A stretch of DNA of 56,150 nt from the NCBI GenBank assembly GCA_002751075.1, contig NAOQ01000062.1, positions 136,202 to 192,351 on the forward strand, written 5' to 3'. This stretch comes from Ichthyophonus hoferi. Taxonomy: Eukaryota; Opisthokonta; Ichthyosporea; Ichthyophonida; Ichthyophonidae. Of the stretch, positions 12,641 to 24,540 are shown piece by piece. The number at the start of each line of letters is the position of its first letter. Position 1 is the stretch's first letter. Below the pieces are notes generated by a model. That model saw nothing but the letters and a program-made list of their open reading frames with translations, searched no databases and had not been told where the DNA came from. Both the position numbers and the translations under genes were made by a program.

Positions 12641-14622
12641 GCGTTCATGATTACAAAATACGCAATAAGACCTCTAAGGTGTGAAACTAATAGTCGAGTT
12701 AAAGTCATTTTTATTTAACATCAAAACAGGAGTGGATTAAATCTTTATTTTAAGCGATAACAAGATATTTTTGGCATGGCTTATCAATATATAAATATAT
12801 ATATATATATATATCTCAGGGCACTTGTATACTGTTTGTGAAACTTAATCATCATGTTTATGTAAGATAGACGATGATAACAATGATATCGGGGTTCCCC
12901 CACATGGTTAAGATTATTTAGTGTAAACAAATGGTGCAGCGGAACCCTGGGAGTATTACTCTTGATTTCTTCATGTGAAGAACACGTACATACCATATAT
13001 CCCGTGAAAATTGTGCTGCGATCAATTTAAGACGCTGAGTTACAACAATCTATATTTATATTGGGGCAACTGGGTGCCTTCAACAACACAGTCACATAGC
13101 CATCAGCCAACAACTTGCTGCCCAACTAACGGCGCTTTCCTTGTCTTATCAACCTCATGGGCTTAGTCATCAAATTCTGCTGACTTGTTTAATAATAAAA
13201 TGTCTTAGCATATCTGTGCTATGTGTATGCAAAAGGAAAAGCTTAAGCACCCCTTAATTCGGTATTCTTTCTCCTTCCAAAAGAATACAGGTCATAGGAA
13301 CATTCCTATCTCTACTTATTTATTACTTCCAATAGTATCTCTAAGGAGTGATATGTAGTTTGGTTATTAGTATAGAGAGGTCGTGGAAACAACACGTGAG
13401 ATAGGAATGGGACATGTAAAATTACGAACACAATACTAATCAATTAAAACTAAGGAACAAATTATTGGTTCAACAAGAGCTCCACCAATAACATATGATT
13501 CGTACATTCATCTCTTTTACTCCAATGAATATAAGTATTGGTATACAGACATGTTAGCTATAAATATAATAACATTTCTTACAAATCATAAGAACAAACT
13601 CTTCATACAAAAAAATTTAACATGATTTTATATATTAACAGTGCCTAGCTTGCCCTTACTGATATACACTATTGGGGATACAATTTCAATGAATCTAATT
13701 GAATATTGATCATCCAGTGACTACGCAATGGCGTGCTTTTTGTTTTTGCAAATTAACCAATACTGTCGTTTTTTGTTTAGGTTACGTTTCTTCTATATAT
13801 TAACAGAAACTTTGGCGAAGATTTTCGCATCGCCAAAATTTATTAAACAGGTAGCACGACATTCACACATGTATCCTTGTTACCTAACCCTATAATTATT
13901 TTTTGGATTATATTACCATCGGAAATATGTGGAGACAGAATCAGTCTCTGTCACCTATATCTATTGAGAAGTGAGGAAATATCGAATTAAGGGGAGTTTA
14001 AACGTGTCCCCTCGTATACACGTAGAATAGATACGCTAAGATATATTTTTTACTAAACAAGTCAAAAGAAATTAAGGAAATTTTTAAATTAAATGGATAT
14101 TCCTTTTTCTAACATAGCATATGTGTATCAGCTAGTATATATATCCTATAGGGTATTGTCAGTCGCAAGAGCAAATGTAATGTACATATGCATGAACTCG
14201 GATTAAACTGGGAGAAGAGTTAAAAATCAGAACAAAAGCCCGCAACAACCATAAAATGAGATTGATAAGTTAGTTTCTCAACATAGTATTTGTACATTTC
14301 AAACAAGTTCAAATTTTTACATCCGTAACAATGACTATACACTAGACCATGCTCCAGATGAGAAACTATGGGTAGTAAATCCAAAGAAGCTTGAACTTAG
14401 AAACAACCGAACACAAGGTATTTACAATGGTATATTCCACAATGACTGCATTGAGTAAATATTTTCAAAATAATTCTTATAACAAGAATAATCCAAGGAT
14501 AATGTCATAGGCATACTATAAGATTACAGCAATACATGAAATATTCTGCTGTAGCTATCATAACTTCCAATTTCAAAGGAAAATATTCTAAACAAACAGA
14601 CTTTTCCATTTAGACGCAATAA
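12641..14622. other. intergenic region between convergent genes
   Basis: AT-rich, with no recognisable exons. It contains a TA microsatellite (about 12,790-12,815), one partial copy of the dispersed repeat (13,160-13,320) and an inverted TTTGGCGA/TCGCCAAA pair (13,811-13,837). Confidence 0.55.
13160..13320 (+). repeat. dispersed LTR-like repeat, copy 1 (partial)
   Basis: Shares with copies at 20,151-20,430, 26,371-26,650 and 26,960-27,250 the string CTGCTGACTTGTTTAATAAT followed by a TCTTAGCATA block, the GGTATTCTTTCTCCTTC block, and the TCTCTACTT end. Only the right half is kept here. Confidence 0.7.
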
Positions 14623-16758
14623 TTATGCGGTTGAAGGATCTTGAGGCTGTGAAAGGCGTTGTTGTTGATAAGGGAGGACTTGTTGGGGCCATAAAATTTT
14701 ATCCATATTGTTCTGTATAATGCAGAGGTATAGATCAGCGTGTGTTGAACAGGTTTTTAGTCGCACAATCATGCCATCATATCTTAGCTATCTATACAAT
14801 TTCGTATTATACACTTTTTATTGCATATAGGTATGCATTCGGATCTATATGTAATGTGTTTGTGCATGTATGTATATGCGTATGTGTCATCATACTTCTA
14901 TGGTACTTTTGTAAATGTAGAATGAAGAAAATACGAGAAAGAGTAAATGCATAGAGTATACAAGATGCCAAGGAACATGGATGTCGCAAAAATATACAGT
15001 ATATACACAACATAACACAATAGTGAATTGGTAGATATTTACTGGTCGACCATCAGCATAAGATCCCAACTCCATCAAGTGACTGTGTAGGCAGGTTAGG
15101 TATCTGAAGGGAGTTGTCAAATATATTTTGTAAATTCTATCACACATACCAGCCAGAAAGCTGCTTGATTATAATTCATGGTGTGGTTAAAATTTATAAC
15201 TTGATATATGGCTGAGTAGATAACATGCCAAAGACAAATGACCAAGTCCAGACATGAAAGGAAAAGGCATACGTCACTAGCAGACAACAATAGAACAATA
15301 CATATAGCAGAACTGAGTGGAAGCCTAAATGTACAAGCTCAACATGACAGGTCAACTATAAGGTGGCTTATATAGGAAGCAAAGATACATAAGATAGCAA
15401 GCTGTGGTAGGTGTTAATGACGTGCCTATAGGTCCAGGGTGTCCAATTAATGATAGTGTAGAAGTCTTATTAGTTGATCTAGCAATGGAGTTATTAGATA
15501 ACTAATAACTCCATATAGAGAGGGGAGTAGGATAAGGAATAGGAAAGGATATCTGATGTATACATGGATTCTATTTCTCTGTTACTGGTGAAGTGTCCTG
15601 CACTAACAAGTTGAGATGGAATTCCTGGCCTAAGTCCTTTAGGAGGAAAGGTACTTATTGTGCAATATGAATAATCAGAAGAGATGGGGATTAACAGATT
15701 AACATCAGAATGTAAGAGTAGATGTTCATGCAAAGATGTAAGAACATTAATACTTACGCTGCAGCTGCATGCTCTTTGCCTTCGTTTTGATTGGATACAA
15801 CAGCATCAATGAGGGTTTGAGTAAGATCCAGGAACTAAGAATTCAATGGGAGATATATAGGAAGTGTGTATTATATTAGAGTATTTAGATAAGAAAATGT
15901 GTACGTAGGCAAGCATCCTTCTTATAACATACTTTAATAGGCCCCAAAAATGTTGTGAGCATTTCCTAATACTACGAGAATGGGAGAAAGGTAATTATAT
16001 ATATATGCATATCTTGTAAGCAGAGGAGGGAGAGGCTAATAGAGATAGTAACTGGAATAAAGAACGTGATAATACTACTTAAATAACATATATATATATT
16101 GATAAATGGCAAAGTGTGATAGGTGAGCTGGTAATACGTTGAGTGTTTATGCACGCTACCCTGTGTATATTTGTATTTGTACATGTGGCTGTATGCTTAT
16201 ATGTTTATGTGCATTGGAATTTACATGTATAATCTTATGTATACATAGATGGACTACGTTTTATGTGTATATTTTCATGTGTATGCGTTGAATTACCTAT
16301 ATGTATATATATATAGGTATAACTTAATATACAGTTTTATATAGAGATTATTGAATGTGTGTTAAATGTTGGACAAAAGCAAGGAAGGAAATATTAAAAA
16401 ATATTGCCAGTACAAATACATAAAAAAACGGGCAAGTCAGACACATTCATACTACGAGAGAGAGAGGCGGAGAAGCTGGAAAGCTGGGGGAAGGCAAGAG
16501 AATGGCACTTGGCGGATGAAATGAGGATTGACAGAACACCACAGCAGGATTAATGATCAAGAGACGCCTAAAAAAAAACAAAATAAAAATAATCTAGGTC
16601 GTACCTACACGGTAGAACCTACATAGTGAAACATGCAGACGTAAAGTCAATAATAAATAATACTTTTACACGCTCTCGCAATAAACTTTGGTTACCTTAT
16701 CAAAGTCCTTAGATGCATACATGTATTCTTCAACAGGCTCCTCGTGTTTTTCCCGCAT
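14623..16758 (-). CDS. unrecognised six-exon gene, 122-residue predicted protein
   Basis: I do not recognise this gene. Exons on the minus strand: 16758-16696, 15965-15933, 15834-15758, 15629-15564, 15082-15043, 14712-14623. All have AG/GT borders and join without a phase error to a TAA stop, giving 122 residues from ATG 16758. The exon may extend to 16768 if an upstream exon exists, as the frame stays open there. In order, the protein has a charged N-terminus (MREKHEEPVEEYMYASKDFD), a hydrophobic-helical centre (MLTTFLGPIK, FLDLTQTLIDAVVSNQNEG), an Ala run with PGIPSQLVSAG, ELGSYADGRP, and a Gln/Pro-rich tail (WPQQVLPYQQQRLSQPQDPS). No signal peptide or membrane span is seen. It is convergent with the forkhead gene. 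Six independent phase matches argue against chance; exon B (33 bases) is the weakest call. Confidence 0.6.
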
Positions 16759-16768
16759 ATTGGCCCTG

Positions 16769-18305
16769 CTACATGTTATATATAGATATAATAATTAAAG
16801 TCTGACACCTTTATTAACTCTGTTTTTCTACCTGTCTAGATACACCCTAGTCAACTTCTGTGGTAGAACAGGCTAGATTCAAGATGCAATCACGACATAT
16901 ATTGTATATGCTTAAAAATGGGGTTGGTAAGTGACTCAATGACTGGTCAGTTGGCATTTTTTCATTAAAAGAAAACAAAACAAAACAGAACGAAGAACAT
17001 AGAAAACAAAGCAAACGCAATAATAAGAGGCAACTAGTAGGTTTGATAGTGTGAATTTGCACACTTTTTGTGAAAAATAATCGCGCTTAGTTGGCAATTA
17101 ATCGGTGATTAGCCTCAATATTACCAATAATCTTGTAGGATCCACAAATAAGCCGCAATTAATCAAGTCATATCTCAATTTTAAGACAATCGTATATGAT
17201 TTTTTTCCCCCATTTTTATAGTAAATAATAATAATAATATCAAGTCATAATAATTTATTGCAGGTTAACAGAGTTTTATGACAAGTGAAAGAAGTAGAAT
17301 GAATGCTGTAGACCATGATTCTATTAATAGCAATGGAAAGGATAGCATAATTCCTCAAATCTCTCGTACAAAGCTATAACTTACGGCTTTCAGGCTGTTA
17401 ACGTGTCAGTGTACCTTAATCTATAATATATAGTACTTAAGTTTCAGGCTCTTGTTTGAAGATTCTGTTTGTGGGGCATTCAATGTACATTCGTGGGAGG
17501 GCGATGGTTAGTCTCAACAGGAAAGACGGTTTTCTACTATAATTTGCATCAACAATTTCATGTGTCGACTGTATTGCAATGGACCCATGGTGAAAAAAAC
17601 TCAAGACAGCTGATAACTCCTACTATAATTATGTGTTAAATAACTAGAGTAATCCCAATTAGTATGTGAGAAACAGAGAATATTTGGTCTTCATTAAATA
17701 TTACATATTCTACACAGATCAAAGATTAAAGTGGTATTAGAAATTGCCTAAAAATGTCATTATTTAATTGTTTCTTACCAAGACTCCATATAAAAAAATT
17801 CCTAATTGAAAATAGTAGGCCATATTACTAACCTTACTTGAAATTTTAAGATTTATCAATATTTTTTGTTTTAAGTTGGAATGCCTATAGTGTTCCAAAA
17901 ACTGTATATATTTGTTGAGGCCATTATTTCGGATTGAAAATTATGCTCACAAATGATCACGTTATTTACTGATTCCTGATTAAATCATGCAATATTATAA
18001 TTCCCAGGATCCCTACAATTTGAAGTACCAACAACTACAGGAACAATGACTTTCTCAATAGCCTAATATCATATACATCATATCTTATATATATATATAT
18101 ATTATAGAGTGCATCTTTCCGCATCTAAATAAGTTAACATATAAGGATATTAACTTAATAAATTTGTTAGTTATATTGTTATCAATAGAAATGTAGTACC
18201 ACTAGCACATTACTATATGATTGATGAATATGGACCTGAATCAATCAGAAACATAATATAACATATGGAACTTGTAATGCTTTGTTTGATATACGGAGTT
18301 CAAAC
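16769..18305. other. non-coding AT-rich stretch
   Basis: Upstream of the six-exon gene. I see no exon that can be joined to it, and no RNA gene. It may hold that gene's promoter or 5' UTR exons. Confidence 0.5.
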
Positions 18306-18696
18306 TATCAGACTTTTATTACTAGCTACTCGGTAGAAAAATAGGAGCTGTGTATACACTCAACTGTTTTTTGTTTATTCTTGGATCCAACTTTTAAATC
18401 AAACCGCAACCTTCTTTTGCTCCCTAGTCATGTCCTAGCCACGGTGTACTACACAATTCGGTCACACAGGTCGTCTCAGAGCTCACCTCCTGACCCGGAT
18501 CGAGACGGGTCGGCGGTTCCAAGATCACTCGTAAGACCTCGTCGGTTACGCATATTGAGCCGGACTCATCAGTAAGTTTAACCCAGGATTGGGTCAAGTC
18601 GGCGGGTTCAAATTTTACAGACTGATCATATCTAGAACTTAAAATTTACCAGAATAAGCTACTATCAAATTTCACAAGGATAGCTAGATTCTGACA
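18306..18696 (-). repeat. 3' LTR of the copia fossil
   Basis: Pairs with 19,522-19,919. Shared landmarks: CTACTCGGTAGAAAAATAGG, GACGGGTCGGCGGTTC, GTCGGCGGGTTCAAA, ACCAGAATAAGCTA. The GC-rich middle stands out from the local composition. Confidence 0.85.
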
Positions 18697-19247
18697 GCCA
18701 CTCCTGAAACTAAAAAGTTTCACACAGTACAACTTAAGTTTCACACAATTACAGTGATTCACATTTTCCTTCTTGCTGAACAGTTCTTCATTCCCGAGAG
18801 TTCCACAGCGTTGGACCATGCTATGTTTAATTTTGAGCTGATGGAGCCAAGTACTACCTTTCCCACAGTGGCACACTCTTATATAAAGCATTTGCGAAGC
18901 GCAATGTATTTCGTCCTTGATCCTAGAGTTGCAGCCTCACCCATCACGATGCTGGCCTTGTTGTCTCTTAAAATCTTAACCAGGAACTGATTTGGTCTAC
19001 CCAGTTCCTTTAAAAATCCACCTAGCCATATCATTTCTTTAGAAGCTTCGGTATGACTTCGGATTCTGCTAAGCTCAATGCACATAGGGACGGTTTCACA
19101 CTTCTCCAAGAGACGTAGGTATTGTTTATTATCGCCACTAGTCTAGAGGTGCACTTTAAGGAATTGGGAGATCCCATCAAATCAGCATCTGAGAAACGCA
19201 GTAATATCGGATCTCCTGGTAAGTATATGATACCAAGGTCCGATTAT

Positions 19248-19498
19248 CACGAATGTAAGCCATACTACTTCATCATGCGCATGTGGCCTTGGTGTGGATC
19301 TTTGCATATCGCCAGAGTAATCCTACTGAGTATGCCAGATCTGGGCGCACATATCGCATTATCCATGGAATGAGACCAGGTCCCTCAGCATACTTCGCAT
19401 TGTCACACGGTACTCAGCAGGAGTACTGGGGCGATATGGCAAAGATCCACACCAAGGCCACATGCGCATGATGAGGTGGTGTATGGCTTACATTCGTG
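19248..19498. repeat. long imperfect palindrome inside the copia fossil
   Basis: Arm 1 (19,248-19,336, from CACGAATGTAAGCCATAC) is repeated inverted at 19,409-19,498, with about 72 bases between. Shared blocks include CATCATGCGCATGTGGCC, TTGGTGTGGATCTTTGC and ATATCGCC. The arms agree at roughly nine bases in ten by eye, better than the element's LTRs. The right arm stops where the tRNA-complementary site begins. Confidence 0.88.
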
Positions 19499-19521
19499 AA
19501 AGCGTGTTGGGCCCATAACCT

Positions 19522-19919
19522 TACCAGATTTTTATGAATAACTACTCGGTAGAAAAATAGGAGCAATGTATATATTCAACTGTTTTCGTTTAGTCTTGGA
19601 TAAGACTTTTAAATCAAACTGCAGTCTTCTTTTACTCCCTAGTCAAGCCCTAGTCATGTTGTACTACGCAATACGGATCTAACAGGTCGTCGGCTCAGAG
19701 CTCACCGCCTAACTGAATTGGGACGGGTCGGCGGTTCTAAGATTACTCATAAGACCTCATGGGCTACGCATACTGATGAGCCGGACTCATGGGTAAGTTT
19801 AACTCAGGATTGGGTCGAGTCGGCGGGTTCAAACTTTACAGATAGATCGTATCTAGAATTTACAATTTACCAGAATAAGCTATCTATCAAATTTCACAAT
19901 ATACCTAGATTCTGAAACA
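19522..19919 (-). repeat. 5' LTR of the copia fossil
   Basis: Right-hand terminal repeat. On the minus strand it starts TGTTTCAGAATCTAG and ends beside the initiator-tRNA primer site. Confidence 0.85.
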
Positions 19920-20150
19920 AACTCTTGGCTTAGTAATTTAAGTATTTTACTTTATTTCTCTTGATATTTTTGGGACATAATCAATTGGCTTAGAATTAAT
20001 AACATTGAGGTGGTAATTGTTGATGCTTTTGGTCAAGCACAAACTGATTATTTGGTTTATTTAGATATTTCCTTGCCTCTAATTGTGCATGTGTTTAGAA
20101 CTATAAAAAATGCCAGCATAGCTATAGCTAGCATTCTTTTGTACTTGTCC

Positions 20151-20430
20151 ATTGATGTTAAATGGCAATCCAAGATGATATATCAAAATTGAACTAGCCA
20201 ATGGTAGAGATCCAGGACTATATAATATGTGCTTTCAGACCACGTGTTTTGGGTCCAGATATAACTCATTGATTAGGCATTCTGCCAATTTGTTTACTAA
20301 TAAAAATATATCTTAGCATGTCTGTACTCCATGTACGGGGAGGAATATGTTAAAACACCCCTTTATGTGATATTCCATCTCCTTATAGCTTACAGGAACG
20401 CTTCTGTCTCTACTTGTTATTTTCAATATT
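20151..20430 (+). repeat. dispersed LTR-like repeat, copy 2
   Basis: Starts near GATGTTAAATGGCAATCC and carries GAACTAGCCAATGG, the TATA-like GGACTATATAATA, AATAAAAATATATCTTAGCA and the TCTCTACTTGTTATT end. A TATA-like box, an AATAAA and the lack of coding content resemble a solo LTR, but no internal element is attached. Confidence 0.7.
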
Positions 20431-20775
20431 TTGTATAACAGCTTTTTATGTACGATGTGTAAAGTTATGTTCCTAATTGATTCCGATCCCTGTTCATTAA
20501 TAATATACTAGCGTGTTAGTTCTATTCTATTTCTACTAATAGAAATATTTATAATAATGTTGTTATGTTTTAATATACCTACTTTTTAAACTCGATTAGA
20601 TATAGAAAGATGTATTCTATAATAGTAGTACATACCTATATATATAAATTAACTACGAGGTATATTATGCTAGCTAGGGTGCTAAGTAAGTGGTTATTCC
20701 AGTAGTTCTTGGCGCTCGGAAATCATGGGAACCTTAGAAATTATGAGATCGTGTGATATATTTGAGAATAGTAGT

Positions 20776-21240
20776 GCATGGCAATCTGTAGTAGTTATAG
20801 TGACTTATCCACAGGCATGTGGGGTTGCCACATATACCCAGATGTGCCGGGGGCTACATATGTGTGAACAACTCCCATTTTATTAGTGAGTTTTGTTTTG
20901 TTTTATACTTTGTTTTATCACCAATGCTAACTTTCTAGTTAACACCAATGTTGTAAAGTTCAATGACTTCAACGGAGCCAATCATAAATATTTGTATTAG
21001 ATAATCCAACTCACGATAGGCCAAAAAGGCACACTCGAATTTTCCGATCTTACCGCAATACTTAAATACTATTATGTCCCTATTTAGATTGTGAGTTAAC
21101 TCATTTCCTCGTTGATGTAATAGTGCTCATATACTGCCCACTATGACAAGAATTGATCTACTTATTATCTGGGCTTCAATTAAGCTTTCGTACACATCCG
21201 TGGCTAATGATCTTGTAACTTAGTGTGTAACATAATCACC
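20776..21240 (+). repeat. duplicated block, left copy
   Basis: Corresponds to 25,437-26,290. Both contain AGTAGTT or GGTAGTT with a GACTTATCCACAG motif, then TAATCCAAC-x-CACGAT/CTACGAT, CCGATCTTAC/CTGATCTTAC and GATCTACTTATTA. Identity is moderate, so the duplication is old. This copy lacks the ~380-base insert that carries the open frame in the right copy. Confidence 0.65.
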
Positions 21241-22852
21241 TGAAATTGTAATTCCTGATCAAAAATAATCATCTCCACACGTTACAAGTATAAAAGAAAG
21301 CTAATTGTGTTAGTATTCTTTATGGTTCTAAGCATTTATATGATTGGAATCATACAGGAAATATCAATAACTAATATAATCAGCCAGCACATAATCAAAG
21401 CCTAAAATTATCACTCCAACTTATCTAAACACGTGAGGAATCACAAATCTCAGTTTGACTAAGAAGCCCTTTCTGAGCGTTAGTAAATTTCGACTGGACG
21501 CAGTTAGAAACATCATTAATGACTAGTTCACCAGCTAAATCTTTAGATTATTTTACTATACGAGACCCTTTACGAGAAGTCTCGTTTATTGTGCTATTGT
21601 GTTCCGAGTATGTGGTAACAAATTTCCTCATAGTTACTTCCAAGTCTAATAATGTAAATTAACCGTTTATATATAGTAATAAGCCAAGTAATGATAAAAT
21701 ACAAGATAGTAATTAATTGCTTATTTTCATATTAAGAATAGTAAATAATATTTCATTTCAAGTAGCTACTTTAAAATAAAATATTATACCGACAATAATA
21801 CAGAAAGTATAATCCCTAAAACAAAACTCTGTGGTTCTTTTAAATTTCCAAGATCTCCAAAGTTAGCGTCCTGCACTTGCTTTTATACTGGATTTGTTTA
21901 TTTTTCAAAGTCGAGATTGGTTAATTAATACAATTAGAACCAATCACATATTAACTAAAGTTTCTTTTAATCTCAAGCCAATAATGTTGCCGATGCCGGA
22001 TCTTAATAGAACTTAAAAAAACAAAAGCTTACGTGCTTCAGCAGGGATTAGACACGCGGTTGTAATTTAATTAAAAATCGTAGTAATATTATTGTATACA
22101 ATGTTTGAATATAAAATTAATATCTTAATATGTCAACCAGGTGAGTAATACTTACTTCTTGTTTTAACTTTGACAAAATATAATCATTTGACAATCAATT
22201 CAATTGGATGTAAAGTGCTTAACTAATTGGTTAACTAGTTTTAGTTCGGTTCGGGACTTTAATTGTGGATCAGGTAACTTGGTTTGACTCACGGAATACT
22301 GTACAGGTCTGCCCTACGGCTAAGGTTTAATACTGATAGATGAGTAAATATATGATATGTATGTATTTTGAATGGAGTTGCATGTGGAATGACAGATGGA
22401 AAACACTTCCTCTTTAACAAAATCAATCCAATTAATTATGCTTGAGGAATTCAAAAAGACCAAGCAGCTACACTTGGATGTATCCATCCACCTTGATTCT
22501 TTGTTCTGAAACAGACTGGAATTGCCAATCTAGACAGAGCTTCACTTTCCATAGATTACTAACTTATTAGAGGTGTTTCTTTATTGTACCCCTACATTGC
22601 AGATAAGATTACTTTTACAAGCACTATAGTCTATCATTACCAACTTCTGTACACTCAGTATTGTTATCAGCATTACCTTCACAACCCATAGATCAAGACT
22701 TTATACAAAACCTACCTTTATTATTTATAGTTCCAGGCCAGCCAACTACCATGCAACCAGTAGTTTCTTTATTACTAACTAGAGCAGTACCTGTACAGAC
22801 ACAAGTGAATTATATATATAACACACAAAGCCTCACATAAAAACAAACGACC

Positions 22853-24540
22853 CATGCCAGACACCAACCTTTCCACACTACTGAATCCACAGACTAAACT
22901 AACACTAGCAGAGCTTATTAATGATCAATTACAGCCCTTTATACTAGCAATGAATCATCAAGATAATATCCTTTTTGCTCATTTGCAGAAAATGCCCAAT
23001 CTTAACTCCAGAGTTTCCAAAAACTAACTTCACATTAAGTCCATAGTTAAAGCTCTTGGTAAACTTTATGTTAGCCCTACAGCCATATACACTGACCCTT
23101 AGCCAAACCTAACTACATTGACCCTAAGATCAACTTCATCATCTCAACCACTACAAGATCCTTGGACATTTACTTGCAGATCAACTCCACCATCTCAACA
23201 AACACAAGATCTATTGGCACCTGTGCAAATATCAGATACAGCAAAGTTGTTTTTACAACCAAACAATCCAAAATTAATTTTTACTGCCAATTCCCACTAT
23301 TAAACCTCACTTCAGAATTAGAAGGGAGAAATTCTGATTATGTGCCATCAATTTAATTTTGAAAATAGATTGAACTTTAATCCGTCGCCTGCCAAGCATA
23401 ATAATCTTAAGAGTACAACCAATTACCACCTGATGAGATGCTATGCTATACATACTTTTATTGTTGTATCAGTTTTAATGAATGTTGTAATGCCTTCATC
23501 AAAGATCTTGATATTAGACAGTGGACCTACGATAAAATTTAACTTCTTGAATTACACCACAATACAACAGCCATACAGTCATTCAATTAAATTTAAAACG
23601 CAATTACAGAAATCTGCCTCAAACACACATCAACACCAACACAGTTCCTTCCAGATACAGTGGCCTAGCTAACCAATCAGATGGAACTACCTTTGCAATT
23701 CCCACTCAAGCTTGCATTCTATACACTATTACACTCTTAGTTTTCTGTCCTAGCCTTTATCCTATACTGAATTTTATTTAAAATCACAATTAACCCAATT
23801 GGCCTACTCTTTAAAGTGCAATAGCCAGAATCAAACTAATAATTACCTTTGAACATCCACAGAGGTCTCAAAGGTTAAGACAACATACTAACAACGAAGA
23901 TTAGGGCCACATACAACACCCCAGATAATCTTCTGGTCAGTTTCACACTGACCCTCATATTACTCGTGACACTGCCAAATGCTCCTTTAATAGAATGGAC
24001 CCAACTATGGCAAATAAGTGACTGCTAACACTACTTATGCCACTGATATTGTTACATGCACCACTACCACAGCCGTGTAAGTCACCAAACCTTTACAATA
24101 TAAATTATACCCAAATCTTCCCCAAACACTACACATCAACATGGCAAAACCGTACACAATGCAGTTCCAGTGCATGATTGCATCTATCAATACCTTTCCT
24201 ATCACACAATTCAGTCCTACTTAGGAGTCAAAAACCATCATCCAGCCACTTCCCACTTAGAGGTTTCCTTATTGACAACAGGAGCTCTTAATGTATTTGC
24301 ATACATAATAAGGTTTTCACTAACCGTGTCCCCCTCACATTTGATTTTTACCTCAATAATGGCACCACAATGCATGCCACTCACTATGACACCATCACAT
24401 TATGGTTTCACATCAATGGCAAGACTCATGATATTATATTATACGATGTTCCTTATGCCCTGGGCATAGACTATAATATCCTCTCCATTATCACCTTATA
24501 TGGACAATATTGCACCATCACCTTCAATAATTAAGAGGTA
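22853..24540 (+). mobile_element. Ty1/copia-like gag-protease fossil
   Basis: Discontinuous plus-strand similarity to copia-type proteins. A gag-like start lies at about 22,853, and the clearest part at about 24,250-24,540 resembles the protease/pre-integrase border (ILYDVPYALG, YNILSIITLYGQ, ITFNN). It is broken in several places, lacks reverse transcriptase, and has no matching terminal repeats that I can see. A TATA-like ACTATATAAACC with AATAAAAG lies downstream (about 24,640-24,690). Likely old and incomplete. Confidence 0.6.

Larger units (their letters stand above)
18306..19919 (-). mobile_element. internally shortened Ty1/copia LTR retrotransposon fossil
   Basis: Direct terminal repeats of about 390 bases (18,306-18,696 and 19,522-19,919) flank only ~825 bases. 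The element reads on the minus strand, so the right repeat is the 5' LTR. Just inside it, ending at 19,520, the plus strand matches the anticodon arm of initiator tRNA-Met (GGGCCCATAACC), so the primer site pairs with the tRNA interior, as known for Drosophila copia. About 18,880-19,110 (-) resembles the copia RNase H end (EASKEMIWL, SRTKYIALR). Most of gag and pol is gone and the element is broken. The repeats are roughly four-fifths identical by eye, which suggests an old insertion. No target-site duplication is evident. Confidence 0.85.
19920..22852. other. gene-free repeat-bearing stretch
   Basis: No exons recognised. It contains dispersed repeat copy 2 and the left member of the duplicated block (20,776-21,240). 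The rest is AT-rich unique sequence. Confidence 0.6.

Noticed and set aside
16285-16320. Perfect AT palindrome around ACCTATAT...ATATAGGT
   Set aside because: Short AT palindromes are expected by chance in DNA this AT-rich, and there is no terminator or element context.
18381-18575. Plus-strand 64-codon frame with Arg/Ser-rich content
   Set aside because: It lies wholly inside the LTR of the copia fossil and has no matching protein feature.
19499-19520. A tRNA gene for initiator Met
   Set aside because: Only the anticodon arm and adjacent bases are present, beside an LTR, so it is a primer-binding site and not a tRNA gene.
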